Notes: generated by a model not told the origin, from the letters alone. Counted from the stretch's first letter, positions 31,026 to 43,013 are shown. The stretch is DNA of 64,000 nucleotides from Anthopleura xanthogrammica (GCA_964019055.1 OZ025214.1:9933101-9997100), one strand, 5' to 3'. Numbers and translations are program-made.

Positions 31026-33359
31026 TTATAATAATATCTCTAAGTCATGGCTACTACACAACACATCATCACAACACCAAACAGATTTAAATTCATTGAC
31101 ACTTAAAAGAAATTTTTCTACATTCAAACGAAACACAATATCAGCACGGCATTTGCGTACAATATCACGATACTGGACAACACTATTATGAAATGTTGCC
31201 CTATTTCTAAATAACCATATAACATTCAACATCGCTTCCACTACAAACATCACAAGTTTCTTACGACTTAAAGCTACATAAACAGACCCAGAAATACACA
31301 CTTTGCATTGACAACAAAATCCTTACACCATTTTTGCACAATACTTTCAACCCAACTCCAAGCTCTTTTAACACGATTACAATACAAAAAACAATGTTCA
31401 ATAGTCTCCCTTCCCTGACATACAGCACATTGATCAGACACAACATTGAAACCCCAATCTCTAAGATTAACTCTGACTTTGACAATTCTTTGAACAATTC
31501 TCCACCGCAACTCACTCATGGCATTCTCAGACAAAGACAACTTTAGGTCACGCCACACAAAATTCCACTCTATTCTTTCACTTATGACACTCTCCCAATA
31601 ACGCACACACCTTAGACTCACAAGAGCATCACGAACAAACACATTATACATAATCTTCAATACCGGACTTAAATCATTAACAAAAGCACGAATATCAACA
31701 AGAGCTTTAATATGATAACACGACATAGCGCCAGCATTTGGCACTAAATTATTCACAAACATTTTCCATTCATCACGAAGACCAGCAACACGACTACCTA
31801 CAAAATAACGCATATAACACCACATTTTCCCTTCACCGCGACTCAAACTACTACCAACATTTACTACACGCAAGGCTCGTATCCTAACTCCAAAATCTAC
31901 CATACCCAGACCCCCTTCCAATACAGGCAATAAACAAGAACCCCTTTTCACTAATTCAACACTACCCCCCTCCCCCCACACAAACTTCCAAATCAACGAA
32001 TTTACTCTAGCTTCAACCCAATTCGGCACAATCAAAACTCTTGACAAATAATCCAATTTAGACAAACCTAACACTTTAACAATCAACACTCTACCACGTA
32101 TAGACAAACTCCGACTACTCCACAAATCTAAAACATTCTTTAATTTCACACATTTTACAACCCAATTCTCATCTTCCACATTATCACCAAACCAAACACC
32201 CAACACTTTCATCTTCACCACCCACTTCAATCCAAAAGGTTTTTCCACTCTACACTTCTCACTTCCTAACCACATCGCCTCAGACTTCTTCCTATTCAAC
32301 TTCTCTCCTGTCCCACGACTATAAAATTCTACAACATTCAACAATACACTCACAGACCCAGTATCTCTCAACACAGCACAAGTATCGTCCGCATATTGCG
32401 ATATATTAGTCGATAACCCTCTTGATCCAGGGACCAGGAAGCCTTTAATTTCACTCTCACTCCTCACATTACACGCAAGCACCTCTGCCACCAACACATA
32501 AAGCATTGGTGACAGAGGGCAACCTTGTCTAATCCCTTTTTCTAACACTACACTCTTCGTCAATTCTCCATTACATATCACTCTCGCACACGCACCTCTA
32601 TATAATACTCTCATCCATTTCCTAAAACATTCCCCAAAACCAAACTTCTCTAATACTCTATCTAAAAAAACTCTATCCACCCTATCAAAAGCTTTCTCCT
32701 GATCTAGACTAACCAACACTCCACACTCATCAGTCTGCTCAATATGATCTAAGATATCTCTCGTCAAATTTAAATTATCAATAATAGACCTGCCTATCAC
32801 TCCACACGTTTGATCCTCACAAATAATATCCTCCATAACTCCCTTCAATCTATTACTCAGAACTCTCGCAATAATCTTATAATCTAATAATAATAATAAT
32901 AATATTTATTACTTATATTGCGCGATTTTAACATATGAATATGATCAAATGAGCATTACAACAATAAGAAATATAAAATATTTAAAATAATAAAATCTAA
33001 CTTTACAATAGAGCGATGAATAATAGCATATAATTGAATAATAACAAATAAATAATAGAATAAAATAAAATAATACTATAAAGATGTAAAAATGAAATTC
33101 AATAAAGAAATCGGACGCCAGTTTTTTAAATCAGCACGCTCACCTTTCTTGAACACCAGACGCACAACACCACGCACACATTCAACAGGCAATTCATCAG
33201 CACAAAAACATTCATTAGCTAAGTCACACAAAGGAACAAAAATATCTTTAAAACACTTAAAAAATTCTAATGACAAACCATCTTCGCCAGGCGTTTTTCC
33301 CAATGCCATACCCCCATAGCACATTCAATCTCATCTTTTAACATCAAATCCTCATAGAG
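31026..33359 (-). pseudogene. LINE family E ORF2 (E2): RT and C-terminus
   Basis: 524 open codons (31274-32848) carry the RT motifs GRSIIDNLNLTRDIL, SLDQEKAFDRVDR, GIRQGCPLSPMLYVL and SQYADDTCAVL (YADD), the post-RT region and the zinc finger CAVCQGRETIEHCFLYC. The C-terminal end continues in another frame (31026-31301). The RT start (KTPGEDGLSLEFF, NWRPISLLN) is at 33076-33330, separated by a small foreign insertion. The endonuclease is absent: RT sequence joins directly to ORF1 near 33355. Confidence 0.82.
32884..33097 (-). mobile_element. L2-type 3'-end fragment inserted in E2 RT
   Basis: It begins on the plus strand with (TAA)n then atatttattacttatattgcgc, the same 3' end as the L2-like copy at 47826. 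It splits the E2 RT between NWRPISLLN and IIARVLSNRL. It is about 210 bp and non-coding. Confidence 0.65.
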
Positions 33360-33797
33360 TGTCTGTACCTGATAATCATCAATCTTTATATATGATGGAA
33401 TTGGATTCTCTATTGTCATCTTCACTGTCCTGGACCCATTCTCAATCATCGGATGATCATGGAATGTATTACGCTTTATCCCTGCAATTTGACCATACTG
33501 TCCAAGCTTAAAGCTAATACTGTCATTAGATACCTCATACGGTAGATTACGTATGGTCACTCTCTTAATATCTAAATGGGCTGGCAAGAAAGACACGTTT
33601 TTTCCATCGATCTGCGCCACATCCTCTCTTCTCACTTTATCCGCCATTGATAGGGTCTTGAACGTTACCAAGTATCCACTATAATGCTTCTGAATGGAAG
33701 CAATATCTTCTGATTCAATGTCCAAATCGCCTTGTAACAAGAAATTCAAGATTGAATTTTTACTTCTAAACCTTGCCCTTCTAACTTCACTGTACAC
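33360..33797 (-). pseudogene. LINE family E ORF1 N-terminal part (E2), fused to RT
   Basis: From the Met at 33797 (MYSEVRRARFRSK) the frame covers a leading domain and an RRM-like part (IKRVTIRNLPYEVSND, KLGQYGQIAGIK). At about 33355 it passes into RT sequence (ECAMGVW, equivalent to the stretch before ALGKTPGEDG), so the knuckles and the whole endonuclease have been deleted. It is related to family I ORF1 (shared QIDGKN/QIDGNN and layout). Confidence 0.7.
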
Positions 33798-33847
33798 GCT
33801 CGATCAACAACCATCTTCTTGAGATCAAGGTCCCACAAGTAGAAAGA

Positions 33848-33868
33848 GTTGCCTGATACACAGGCAAC
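33848..33868. promoter_or_regulatory. Conserved hairpin at LINE 5' end (family E)
   Basis: GTTGCCTG, loop ATACA, CAGGCAAC, matching 30473-30495. It lies about 50 bases upstream of the E2 ORF1 Met. The element 5' end is probably near ctaagggaac (33883-33892); family I has ctaggggaac at a similar distance. Confidence 0.6.
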
Positions 33869-34276
33869 CCAAACCTTCACTGACTAAGGGAACGATTGCT
33901 ACACTTGATCTTTTTGTTTTTGCTTCAACACCAGTGGCTCGGGGTGTGCAAGTAAGTCAGCATGGTGATCATTAGCTAGGGGGGGTCCTACTAGGACGCC
34001 AACCGCACGCCGGGGTTATGAACCCTGCCCCCCTCTTGACCAAAGAATTACAACAATCACAAATGAATACAAAACAACAACAAATGAAAGAGGATGGTTC
34101 ATACAGGGTCAAGCACTGTATGAAGCATAAGAATCAACAAACTAAAGCATATACAACAATGATTTATTTTTGATTATTTTATATATTTTTAATGGCAACA
34201 AAAAGAACAACACATCATATTCAAAACGAGCTGAAAACAAGAATGAAAAGATACAGAATATGGAAAGAGAGAGGAA

Positions 34277-37200
34277 TTAGAAGGTGATGGTTTTAATGTC
34301 GGGGGAAAACTTCCCGAGCACGTTCCAAGATCGATTAAAGAACTGGCGTTTCGTGTGAGACTTGAAACGCTTACCAAAAGTAAAAGATGAAGATTGAGAC
34401 GGGCAATGACGCAAGAACAAACAGTGTCTTGGTCAGGTGATATATTGTTAAAACGGTAGTCATTACGACCCAGCCAGACGAAATATTTAATTAAAGAAAG
34501 CAAGTAGAAAAAGACAGGAGGTACGATCTCGCGTTCATCGTGATTGTATCCGAAGAGAAGATGTCGTGGCTCCAAACTCAGTGAGAGAGGAGTCACACGA
34601 AGGAAAATACACTGAGCCCACAGCAACAAGACTTGGATAAAAGGACAGTGAAAAAAGAGATGTGTAGGGGTTTCAGGGGCAGTATTACAGAAACAAGAAG
34701 GGTCGAGTTGACGTCCTACATTGTTTAGTCGATCAACAGTGTAGAGGACACCATGGGCTGCTTTCCACGCATGATCACGAGTTTTGCGATCAAGCGGGAA
34801 AGAGGAGATCTGTTCCCATGTGTCAGGCCAGTATAAGTCTCCAAATAGAGGTCGTGAAATAGCAATGCAGGCAGGGGGCTCAGAGAATTTATCAACAAGA
34901 ATTGTATAGGTCATCTTGGTCGTAAGAGCCAGGGCTGGAAGAGGTTGTCCCGTGGATGGTCTAGGGACAACATAACCAAGATGACCAGTAGAAAGATGTC
35001 CTCCAATGAGGGCCCAGGATTCAAGAACTGAGGCATAGAAAGGTGGAAGGAGTTGAAAAGGATAGTGAGCTGGGGCTGCAAGTACTGTGTTCGTATCATC
35101 AATAAAATATTTCTGGACAAAGAAGGAGAAGAAGGCACACCACTTGTTTGGTGTGGTCAGAAATCTGCGCTACCACATGATGTGAAGGGCACGTACCTTT
35201 AGTCTCACAGAGACAAGATTGAATCCCCCTCTAGATTGAGGCTGCATCAAGACATTTTCGTATATAGCAAGGTACCTTCCTGACTAGAAGAAAGAGGTTA
35301 GTTTAGACCTGATAGCCCGCCAGACCCAACCAGGCATGGTTAGGACTGTTGCGCAGTACCAGAGACCAGATAGGGCAAGGCCATTTAGGACTAGGGCCTT
35401 GCCAGAAAGAGAAAGAGACCTTTGTTTCCATGAATGAAGAAGGAGTCAAGGCACTTATCCCAGTTTGCGTGAGACAAGTCTCCCTGCCCAATTACTATCC
35501 CAAGACAGGTGATATTATCTGAAGACCACTGGATGCGAACCCGAGAGTCATTACGTCCTCTCCAGGTTCCGCACCACAGCCCCTTACATTTGTCCATATT
35601 AAGTTTAGAACCAGAAGCAGCTTGATATTGTTCATAGATTAGAAAGGCTTCGTCAATTTCAGGATCAGAGCAACAGAGAACAGTGGTGTCATCAGCGTAC
35701 TGTGACACCAAAGTAGGTTCAAAATTAGATTGAGGAGGAGACAAGCCTTGAAGGATTTGTGATGAGCGTAATTTACAGGCTAAGGTCTCAGCAACCAGGA
35801 CATAAAGGGCAGCAGAAAGAGGGCAACCTTGACGAACTCCACGAGAGAGAGAGAACCAGTCAGTGAAAAGACCATTAACGATTACTGAAGATTGTGGACC
35901 GGTGTAGAAGAGTCGTATCCATTGGCAGAAAGAAGGACCGAAGCCCATCTTATACAAGACTGCCAATAGATAGGACCATTCAACCCTGTCGAAAGCTTTC
36001 TCCTGATCAAAAGAGATCAGAGGAAAGGGAATTTGTGTCAAGCCTGAATACGTTACAATATCAGACAGTAAGCGTACATTTTCTCCAATGAACCTGCCAG
36101 GAATTGAACACGTCTGGTCAGGAGAGATAATTGAAGAAATGACTTGACATAACCGACAAGCAATGGCACGGGAAGCAATTTTATAATCTGTACATAAGAG
36201 TGAGATGGGTCGCCAGTTCTTACGAAGATATCTGGGACCCTTTTTATGGATTAGAGTGAGTAGCCCTCTTCGTTGAGAAACAGAGAGGATACCAGATTGG
36301 TAAGCATGATTAAGAATATCAACCAGATCGCTACCAAGAACAGGCCAAAAACGGGCATAGAATTCTTTAGGAAGGCCATCCATGCCTGGAGCTTTGCCAT
36401 TTTCCATCCCTAAAAGAGCAGACAGACACTCTGCAGGTGTTAAGAGGCCTTCGCAGAGTGTTCGTTCTTGAGAAGAAAGAGTCCTTTCAAGACAGTCAAG
36501 AAAGTCGTCTTGAAGGGCATCATTAGTTGGCTGCGAGGAAAAGAGGGAGATGTAAAAAGAGCACCATGTAGACAAAAGCTCTTCAGAGTCAGTAACAAGA
36601 TTATTATTGTCATCCAAGATGGCATCAATTATTTTAGAGGAAGAGTTTTGCTTTTCCAAACGAAAAAATAAAGCAGAAGAAGTTTCTCCTTCCTCTATCC
36701 ATTTGGCCCTCGCCCTGATCTTACTGGCCTTCGCCTCTTCAGAATCTAAGTTAACTAATTTAAGTTTTAAGGATTGTAAGTTATTAATAGAGAATGTATC
36801 ACCATTATCAACCCTGTTTTGCAATAAAGAGAGCTCTTGTTGAAGAGAATTACGATACGCCTGGGCCTGTTTCTTACGTTTAGAACAGTATTTAATTGAG
36901 ATTTCTTTGATGTGGCGTTTGCCCAGATCCCACCAGACAAGGGGTGACCGATAGTACTGTTTGCGTTGCTGCCAATGTTTCCAAAACTCAGATATTTCGA
37001 GAAAATACTCATCTTCCTCAAGAATAGATATATTTAATTTCCAGTAAGAAGGACCGCGAGAAGGAAGGTCTGGAATGTTACATTCCAAAAGAACCACACT
37101 GTGGTCAGAATGAGGACAGAACAGAAAGTCACAGGACACAACTGAAGGAGCAAAACGAACAGGAACACCAATGGCATCAATACGAGAGCCAGCATTATGA

Positions 37201-37784
37201 TCAGGGGTACGATACGTGAAGGAATGTTGAGTAGGATGAAGATATCTCCAGATATCCAAGAGGCGAGATTTTTCAAAAATGGATTTAAGGAGATCAGAGC
37301 TATCATACGAAGAGTGGAGAGGAGAGCGAGAACGATGATGAAGATCCTTATCAAAAACGGTGTTAAAATCTCCCAAGAGAAGATTATCAATACAAGGATC
37401 AATGATGTGTTCAAGTTGATTTAAGAATATATAACGTTCCGGATTATGATTAGGGCAGTAGAGTGTGGTTAGAGAAAAGGATTTATCGTGAACTTTAAGA
37501 TCCAGTTTGAGAAGGCGTCCAATTGGAGAAGAATGAGTATTTTCTACAGAGCAAGAAAAAGAACGTTTAATGAGGATAGCCACCCCAGCAGAACGAGAAG
37601 AATAGAAAGAGCCGTAGGCAGCATACGGAGAATATTTGACCCAGGAGTCAAGTTCTTGTTGAGATGTGCAATGTGTCTCCTGAAGGCAAAGGATATCAGG
37701 AGACAAAGAAAGAAGCCAAACGAGAAAGGCAGCTCTTTTGGCAGGATCACGAAGGCCTTTAACATTGAGGGTAGCTATCCTCAT
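34277..37784 (-). pseudogene. B2 ORF2: complete endonuclease and RT, damaged after RT
   Basis: The first 797 codons (35391-37784) are uninterrupted. Endonuclease: N7 (TLNVKG), E36 (CLQETH), LYCPNHNPE, LLGDFNTVFD, SRIDAIGV, HSDHSVV. RT: KAPGMDGLPKEFY, NWRPISLLCTDYK, SFDQEKAFDRVEW, GVRQGCPLSAALYVL, SQYADDTTVL and LNMDKCKGLW. Relative to B1, about 8 bases are missing near 35440, shifting the frame after WDKCLDSF. TGG to TAG makes a stop near 35284 (B1 reads FFWSG). The C-terminal part continues from 34914 with CFCNTAPETPTHLFFHC. By comparison with B1, the true C-terminus (DIKTITF) ends at 34277 after another frame change. Confidence 0.88.
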
Positions 37785-37952
37785 GGCAAAAAAAGTTTTT
37801 AAAGAGTTATAATAGAAGATTTTAAATTACAATACATTATTGTACGTACTTTGACGTAATTTACATTGCATGTCATTTCAATACATTCAATACATTCAAT
37901 AAATAATTTAGATTTAAACGTTTGATTCAATGAGGTCATAATTATAAAACTA

Positions 37953-39182
37953 CTATTTATCTTTTCCTGCATTTTTAGCAAGAGTTGGGGCCTGAGGAGA
38001 CAGCCGCTTAAGATTTGTGAAATGCATAGGAGTATGCATGGGAATAGCGTGCAGTTGACCAGGTCTAGCTTTTAACATGTGACTGAAAGAAGGAGAAGAG
38101 AGAGACGAGAGGGAATCACTGAGAGAGGGCGTCTGAGAATCAGGAATAACACGTTCAGAGTCCTGTGATTCAAGATTTGGAAAAAGGGAAGAAGAGGCAA
38201 GAGAAGATGGGGTAACAGTATCATGACCTTCCTGATTAATAGCATTAAGGAGTGAATCCTGAGACTCGTTGTTAGGAAATAAAGAAGTGGACTCATTAGG
38301 GTCCGGAAGAAGGTTTTCAGTAGATAGATCCATTTCATTAGACTCAGGGTGATCAGGGGCCTCATCTACGACTTCTACTTGATAACGATCATCAGAGATT
38401 TCATCAGAAGATCCATATATTACTTCATGAGGGTGTTCATGATCATCAGCATCATTTTCGATTTCTTGAAGAAGGTCTTCATCAAGTTCTCGACGGAGGA
38501 CTCCAGGATGGTCTGCCCAGGTGGTAGGGAAAGGATCCTTGGTGGAAAGAGCAGGAGGGTAGACAAGATCTTCGTCACAGATATATGTATAGTGGCCTCT
38601 GCTACCACATTTGCCGCAACAGTCCTTGAGGGGGCAATGGCGATCTTTGTGGCCCCACCAGTTGCAGTGAAAGCAGCAGCAGGGTTGGCCATGATAACGA
38701 ACATTGGCAAGATAGGGTTCGAGGCAGACACGAGAAGGAATGTGTTGGTTGAGGATCATTAACAATCGACGATCACCAGTCTCAATACCGTGTTTATCAG
38801 TATTATGGATAATATTTTTGACTTCGCCATAATGGCTAAAGAAATGTTTAATTGGCTCATCAGTTAATTCGAAAGGAAGGTTTGATACCGTTACCACCTG
38901 ATGTTTAGGCTGAGCCTCAGTAAAGTAACAAAATTGCCCTTTTAGGTGTAGCCCCTTAGTAAGAAGAGAGTCCCTGTCTCTGACTACATCTGATTTATAG
39001 GTTACGCGGAAACTAGCCCCATTAGCGGACTGCTGAACGCATTTAATAGAAGAACGCTTATTTTGGCCAATACTTCTAAGCACTGAATCTAACAATTCTT
39101 CACGGGTAGGGATTTGCTTGGTGCGTTTTAAGTAATTAGGAATTGAGAGCTCAACTGTATCAGGGCTTTGAACGGCATACAT
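37953..39182 (-). CDS. B2 ORF1: RRM/two-knuckle protein, intact 409 aa
   Basis: Start MYAVQSPDTVELSIPNYLKR. An N-terminal domain (IKCVQQSANGASFRVTY) precedes an RRM-like region (QVVTVSNLPFELTDEPIKHF, HYGEVKNII). Two CCHC knuckles follow: C170, C173, H178, C183 and C189, C192, H197, C202 (CGKCGSRGHYTYIC). A long acidic Ser/Asp/Glu-rich tail ends at KNAGKDK. RNA binding is the expected role. Its spacer to ORF2 (168 nt) is ten times longer than in families A and G, so translation coupling probably differs. Confidence 0.88.
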   Translation of the reverse strand: MYAVQSPDTVELSIPNYLKRTKQIPTREELLDSVLRSIGQNKRSSIKCVQQSANGASFRVTYKSDVVRDRDSLLTKGLHLKGQFCYFTEAQPKHQVVTVSNLPFELTDEPIKHFFSHYGEVKNIIHNTDKHGIETGDRRLLMILNQHIPSRVCLEPYLANVRYHGQPCCCFHCNWWGHKDRHCPLKDCCGKCGSRGHYTYICDEDLVYPPALSTKDPFPTTWADHPGVLRRELDEDLLQEIENDADDHEHPHEVIYGSSDEISDDRYQVEVVDEAPDHPESNEMDLSTENLLPDPNESTSLFPNNESQDSLLNAINQEGHDTVTPSSLASSSLFPNLESQDSERVIPDSQTPSLSDSLSSLSSPSFSHMLKARPGQLHAIPMHTPMHFTNLKRLSPQAPTLAKNAGKDK

Positions 39183-39429
39183 TGTGAAAAAAGAAAAAAG
39201 GAAAAAAAGTTGCGAGTTGCGAGTTGCGAGTCAAAAAGACTCGAAGAAGAGCGCAACCGCTCAAAAAGCCCCAAAAAGCAGAAAGACAAGAAAAAAAATT
39301 ACCAAAAAAGAGATCCCACATGGCTGTAAATCAAGGCTGCTGAGTGTAATCCCACAATTGTAAATTGCTCAACCACAGGTAGTCCACACGATCCTCGCAT
39401 AAGGGGACAAGCTTTGACTTAGCCAAAAT

Positions 39430-40468
39430 GTCGAGAAGTGAAAAACCAATTACTCCCACCATCCACCAGCCCTTCAACAATACTACTCCCAACCATGTGG
39501 GATCAACACACATAGGCAGATTCCTACCTACTCTACCTACCTACCCACTCACTCACTCGCACTACTCACTACTTTGTGATGGGCGTCGATGTGATGTCTT
39601 TGTGATGTGGATGTTTACAGCAATCCCCAAAAGAATGGAAAACCATGTTTCGTACTATAGACCATCCTCCAAATGCTGATGGTATCAGTAACGAGATTTT
39701 TTCCCTGATTTAGGCCGCTTTTGGAGAATTCTGTTTCCACCAAACAAGGCCTTCTACAATTTTTCAAATACTGGTCTGTATATTTGGACAGTTGATTCCT
39801 GTATGTTAAATGAGATATGAAATTGACCTTGCCATGGTATAATTGATGGAATATGCTGAGGGCCAGTATCTGGCTCCCACTGAAAAGTAAGTGCATTAAA
39901 GAATTAGTATATTTTGTGCAATTTAACTTTAACAAGCGTTCATTTAAAAATGGAAAACGCCATTTAAAAATGTAATCACTTCTGAAAACAAGGCTTTCGG
40001 AATGATCACATTTCAACCAATAGGAAGTCTTAAAATAATTGGAGAATCATTGATGCGGGATCATACCGAGAATTGACCAATCAGATTAAGGATTTGTAAT
40101 ACTATACCTAGCCTCTTGGGATTAGAACGTGAATCAACCAATCAGGGGGCTTTTATATGGAAAAGTTATCATGAACTTGTTGACAGCTAAGGTTATCTCA
40201 ATGACCTACCACACAAAAACTTTGTGTTGTGTTCTGGTGAAAACCATTTTTACACAAAAAAGATCATAACAATGTCTTTTAAAAATAGTAGTTCTACTTG
40301 ACCTTGAGTCATTATTACAGTGAAATACCAACTATAAAACTGGTCAAGTTAATGCTTCTCTACTGTTTATATTTTGGCGCCAAATGCACAAAAGTACAAA
40401 TGTATTTCAATTTTAAACTGATATTATTACACAAGTTACAATGCCAAGGAATCTGAACCTTGATTTTT
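39430..40468. other. Non-coding stretch without recognisable gene
   Basis: It contains a CTAC/CACT-rich short repeat at 39523-39570 and ccaatcag motifs around 40077, 40137 and nearby. I see no coding signal. Confidence 0.5.
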
Positions 40469-41959
40469 TTATTTGTTACTAAAACTGAATATAAGAACAT
40501 AAAACATGATGCAAATATTTTTTGAATTAGTTTCTAATCGCTCGAGCTCTTTATCAACCGTTGCTTTCCGCACTAATGCTACAAGTCTTGGCTTCCAGAA
40601 CCTGGGCTGCGCTCCCTCCAGGATGAACTTGGCTTTTATGTTCTTCAGACAACCCACGTCATCTGAGAACACAGCCTTGGTGCTCTATCACGCTGTCCAG
40701 GTCTCTCGGACGGACCTCCATCTTCAGCAACCGCCAGTCCAAGGATATCTCTCTTAGCCATTCCCTACCCAGGAGTGCAGGGACACCTCTCTTTACAACA
40801 TACAAGGGGAGCCTTTTCTCCTGCCATTGATAGGTCACTGTTACAAGGCACTTTCCCAGGGGTTTAACAGTTTCAGCGGTGTAGGTGTGCAACTGAAGAC
40901 AAGTGTCTACTAGGGGAATGTGCCCCAGGCTATCCCGGTAACTACCCTACTCATAACCGCCGCACCAGTATCAATTTCCATGCAAAAAGGGGTTCCCTCC
41001 CAGACTAAATCAAAGCATATGGGCTTTCTCTTTTCAGCAGTGGACAGATGGTTTAAATCTGAAGAGCTACTCTCGTCATTGCTACACTCTAGGGTTTTCA
41101 CTGGGGTCTTCTTGGCAGCCCCAGAACGACACACCCTCTTGAGGTGCCCCACCTTCCCACATTGGAAACACTTTTCCTGTTTATATTTGCATGTCCTGGG
41201 GTCATGCTGCTCCCCACAGCGACTGTATTGCTGCCCTGATTTCTGGGTGCTATGTTCCGGCCTGCTAGGCTCTGGCTTGTATGAACCTCTACGCCTCTGC
41301 TTCCCCCATGGTTTAGCATTTATCAACAACAGGGCCCTCTCCCTTGCATTTGGTTCAGCCACTCCCCCCTGTAGGGCATGAACATCATTATTAGCTTGTT
41401 CGTGGGCTATGCACTTTGTAACTGCTCTTTCGAATGTCAAGTCCTTCAACTTTTCTTTGGGCAAATCACGTAGGATTTTATCATCGCGAATTCCAGACAC
41501 CATGACACCATGGCATCGTTTCTCATGGCATAAACTAAATTTACACTCACTTGCGAGGTGCTTTAGTACAGCTATGTAATCTTTCACTGACTCACCATCC
41601 CTTCTTGACCGGTTGTCAAAGTCGAACCTGGCGACCAGAGCAGATTTCTCAGGCCTAATATGCTTCTTCAGGCGCGGGACAATCGCATCGTACGTTGTCT
41701 CTTCGTCTGTTAAGCTCCCTGGCATCAGCAAATCTTTCACCAACTGATACATTTCCGGCGACAAATTTGCCAGCAGGATTGCCTTTTTTGTCTTGGGGTC
41801 TCCTATTTTATTCGCAATGAAGTAAAAATCCAGTTGTTTGGTGTACGTCTCCCAATCGGTACCCTTGTGATATTTGGCTATTTTTCCATAGCTAACCGCC
41901 GAACTCGCTGCATTTGCTCCCCGCCCGGCATTTCTGACTCTTTGGATTTTCCCTTCCAC
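40469..41959 (-). pseudogene. Ty3/Gypsy-like Gag, protease and start of RT, truncated
   Basis: Gag (from the Met at 41959) has the retrotransposon_gag-like helices (GTDWETYTKQLDFYF, KKAILLANLSPEMYQLVKDL, SVKDYIAVLKHLASEC), then a first knuckle that has lost its first Cys (YSRCGEQHDPRTC) and an intact one (CFQCGKVGHLKRVC). The aspartyl protease starts at MEIDTGAA (near 40980) and continues after a frame break (40659-40892) to LLGREWL. A third frame (40469-40672) shows the entry of RT (PRFWKPRLVALVRKATVDKELERLE) and stops. No RT catalytic box, RNase H or integrase remains. Confidence 0.8.
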
Positions 41960-41998
41960 ATGTTTAGGCTGGTTTTACCTCTATCCTCGTCGCTAATT

Positions 41999-42174
41999 TG
42001 TTATGTCTTGGCCTCTATGCCGCACAACAAGAAAATACAAGATGGCGGTCATTCTAAACTATTTAATTCCACGTGCAAATATGCTAATCATACACATGCA
42101 TAATAATACGGGAAATGACGTGATACGGGGCCCGGAAGTAATCTCGTACAACATGTATATCCATATTATGCACA
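41999..42174 (-). repeat. Candidate 5' LTR of the Gypsy-like relic
   Basis: On the minus strand the segment starts TGTGCATAATATGGATATAC and ends GACATAACA, giving TG...CA ends of about 176 bp. It lies upstream of Gag with about 40 bases between. A TATA-like ATAATATGGATATA lies near its start. No partner LTR exists in the window, so the call rests on position and termini only. Confidence 0.4.
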
Positions 42175-42282
42175 GTAGCTATTAGCCACTATGATAAAAC
42201 AAAAAAAATCATCTTGACCCTGTACCATTGTCAATGTGTCAATTCCTCTTTCTATTAACTATTCCCTATAGGTTCAATATAA

Positions 42283-42350
42283 AAATATTTACACACAATT
42301 GAGGATAATACTAGTGAAATGTATTATCCTAAATTGTGCATAAATATTTA
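42283..42350. repeat. Imperfect inverted repeat, about 28-bp arms
   Basis: The left arm aaatatttacacacaattg... (42283-42310) pairs with tattatcctaaattgtgc... (42322-42350) with three or four mismatches around an 11-nt loop. Probably a small fold-back element. No gene nearby. Confidence 0.75.
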
Positions 42351-42443
42351 CGGTGTTCAGCTTAACTATGAGATTAATATCGCCCTGGACCCCCACAGTT
42401 GCCACATATACAGCATTGCCTGGCTGCGTAACCAGCATGGTTG

Positions 42444-42515
42444 GTCCTTGTAGTATAGTGGTTAACATGTCGGACTAGTATACCGAAACCGTGGGTTCGA
42501 ATCCTGCCAAGGGCA
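42444..42515 (+). tRNA. tRNA-like sequence, probably pseudogene or SINE head
   Basis: The acceptor arm is a perfect 7-bp helix (GTCCTTG with CAAGGGC, one G-U). The T-arm GTGGG TTCGAAT CCTGC pairs well, and A-box-like TAGTATAGTGGTTAA and B-box GGTTCGAATCC are present. The D-stem (GTAT/ACAT) and the closing anticodon pair are weak. The loop CTAGTAT would read anticodon AGT (Thr). The weak D-stem and TE context argue for a tRNA-derived repeat or pseudogene. Confidence 0.45.
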
Positions 42516-42648
42516 TATGATATTTTTCTCTTAATTCTTTATAGTAGAAAAAATAATTTGCCAGTGTTCCCCTTAGCTCAAAAAAAGATAGAAACTCTAC
42601 AACGTCAATTCCACCTCTGCTGTTTGCAATAGTTCCATCACTGAGTTT

Positions 42649-42817
42649 AATAGACCTTTTTAGCTTCGTATGTAAATTGCCCATTTCAGACCACATGACA
42701 TTCCCTTCAGAAATGTTCTTTTGTTAAAATATTTACACATGAAAGAATCAACTCCCAAGAGTGGCATCACATGGTCTGAAATGGGCACAACAAACAACGA
42801 AGCTAAAAAGGTCTATT
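42649..42817. repeat. Fold-back repeat with about 50-bp arms
   Basis: 42649-42698 (aatagacctttttagcttcg...) is the complement of 42767-42817 (...cgaagctaaaaaggtctatt), with the middle third diverged and the outer 21 and inner parts (CCCATTTCAGACCA) nearly perfect. The loop is about 68 nt. It resembles a MITE or the termini of a short element. Confidence 0.88.
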
Positions 42818-43013
42818 GGTACAGTCCTGTGTATTTCTCTGTAATCTTGGAGTCTTGGTATTCCTCAACAGCTTGAAGGGAGGTCCACCATTGTTGTGCA
42901 CGTCTGGATGGCAGTGCTTGTAATTGGCTCTCAAGGACTTTTTCTTACAGTGAATAAAGTGGATGTCGTCCTCGAGGAGCAATACAAGCGACTTGTTCTG
43001 ATTTAATTATTAA

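Larger units (their letters stand above)
33899..39425 (-). mobile_element. LINE family B, copy B2, near full length
   Basis: The 3' end (ctacacttgatc at 33899) and 5' end (aagctttgactt near 39425) match B1. Order: 5' UTR about 240 nt, ORF1 intact, 168-nt spacer, ORF2 with late frame damage, 3' UTR about 380 nt. It is the best-preserved LINE here. Its 3' end abuts the 5' end of E2. Confidence 0.88.

Noticed and set aside
32689..35691. A live LINE copy capable of movement (E2 or B2)
   Set aside because: E2 lacks the endonuclease and has an insertion in RT; B2 has a frameshift and a nonsense codon after RT. Neither is intact.
40920..41381. Plus-strand 153-codon frame across the Gypsy Gag
   Set aside because: It is antisense to a well-supported Gag with zinc knuckles and DTG protease motif.
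42444..42515. Functional tRNA-Thr(AGT) gene
   Set aside because: The D-stem has a mismatch and a G-U pair, the anticodon stem closes poorly, and repeats surround it. It is kept only as tRNA-like.
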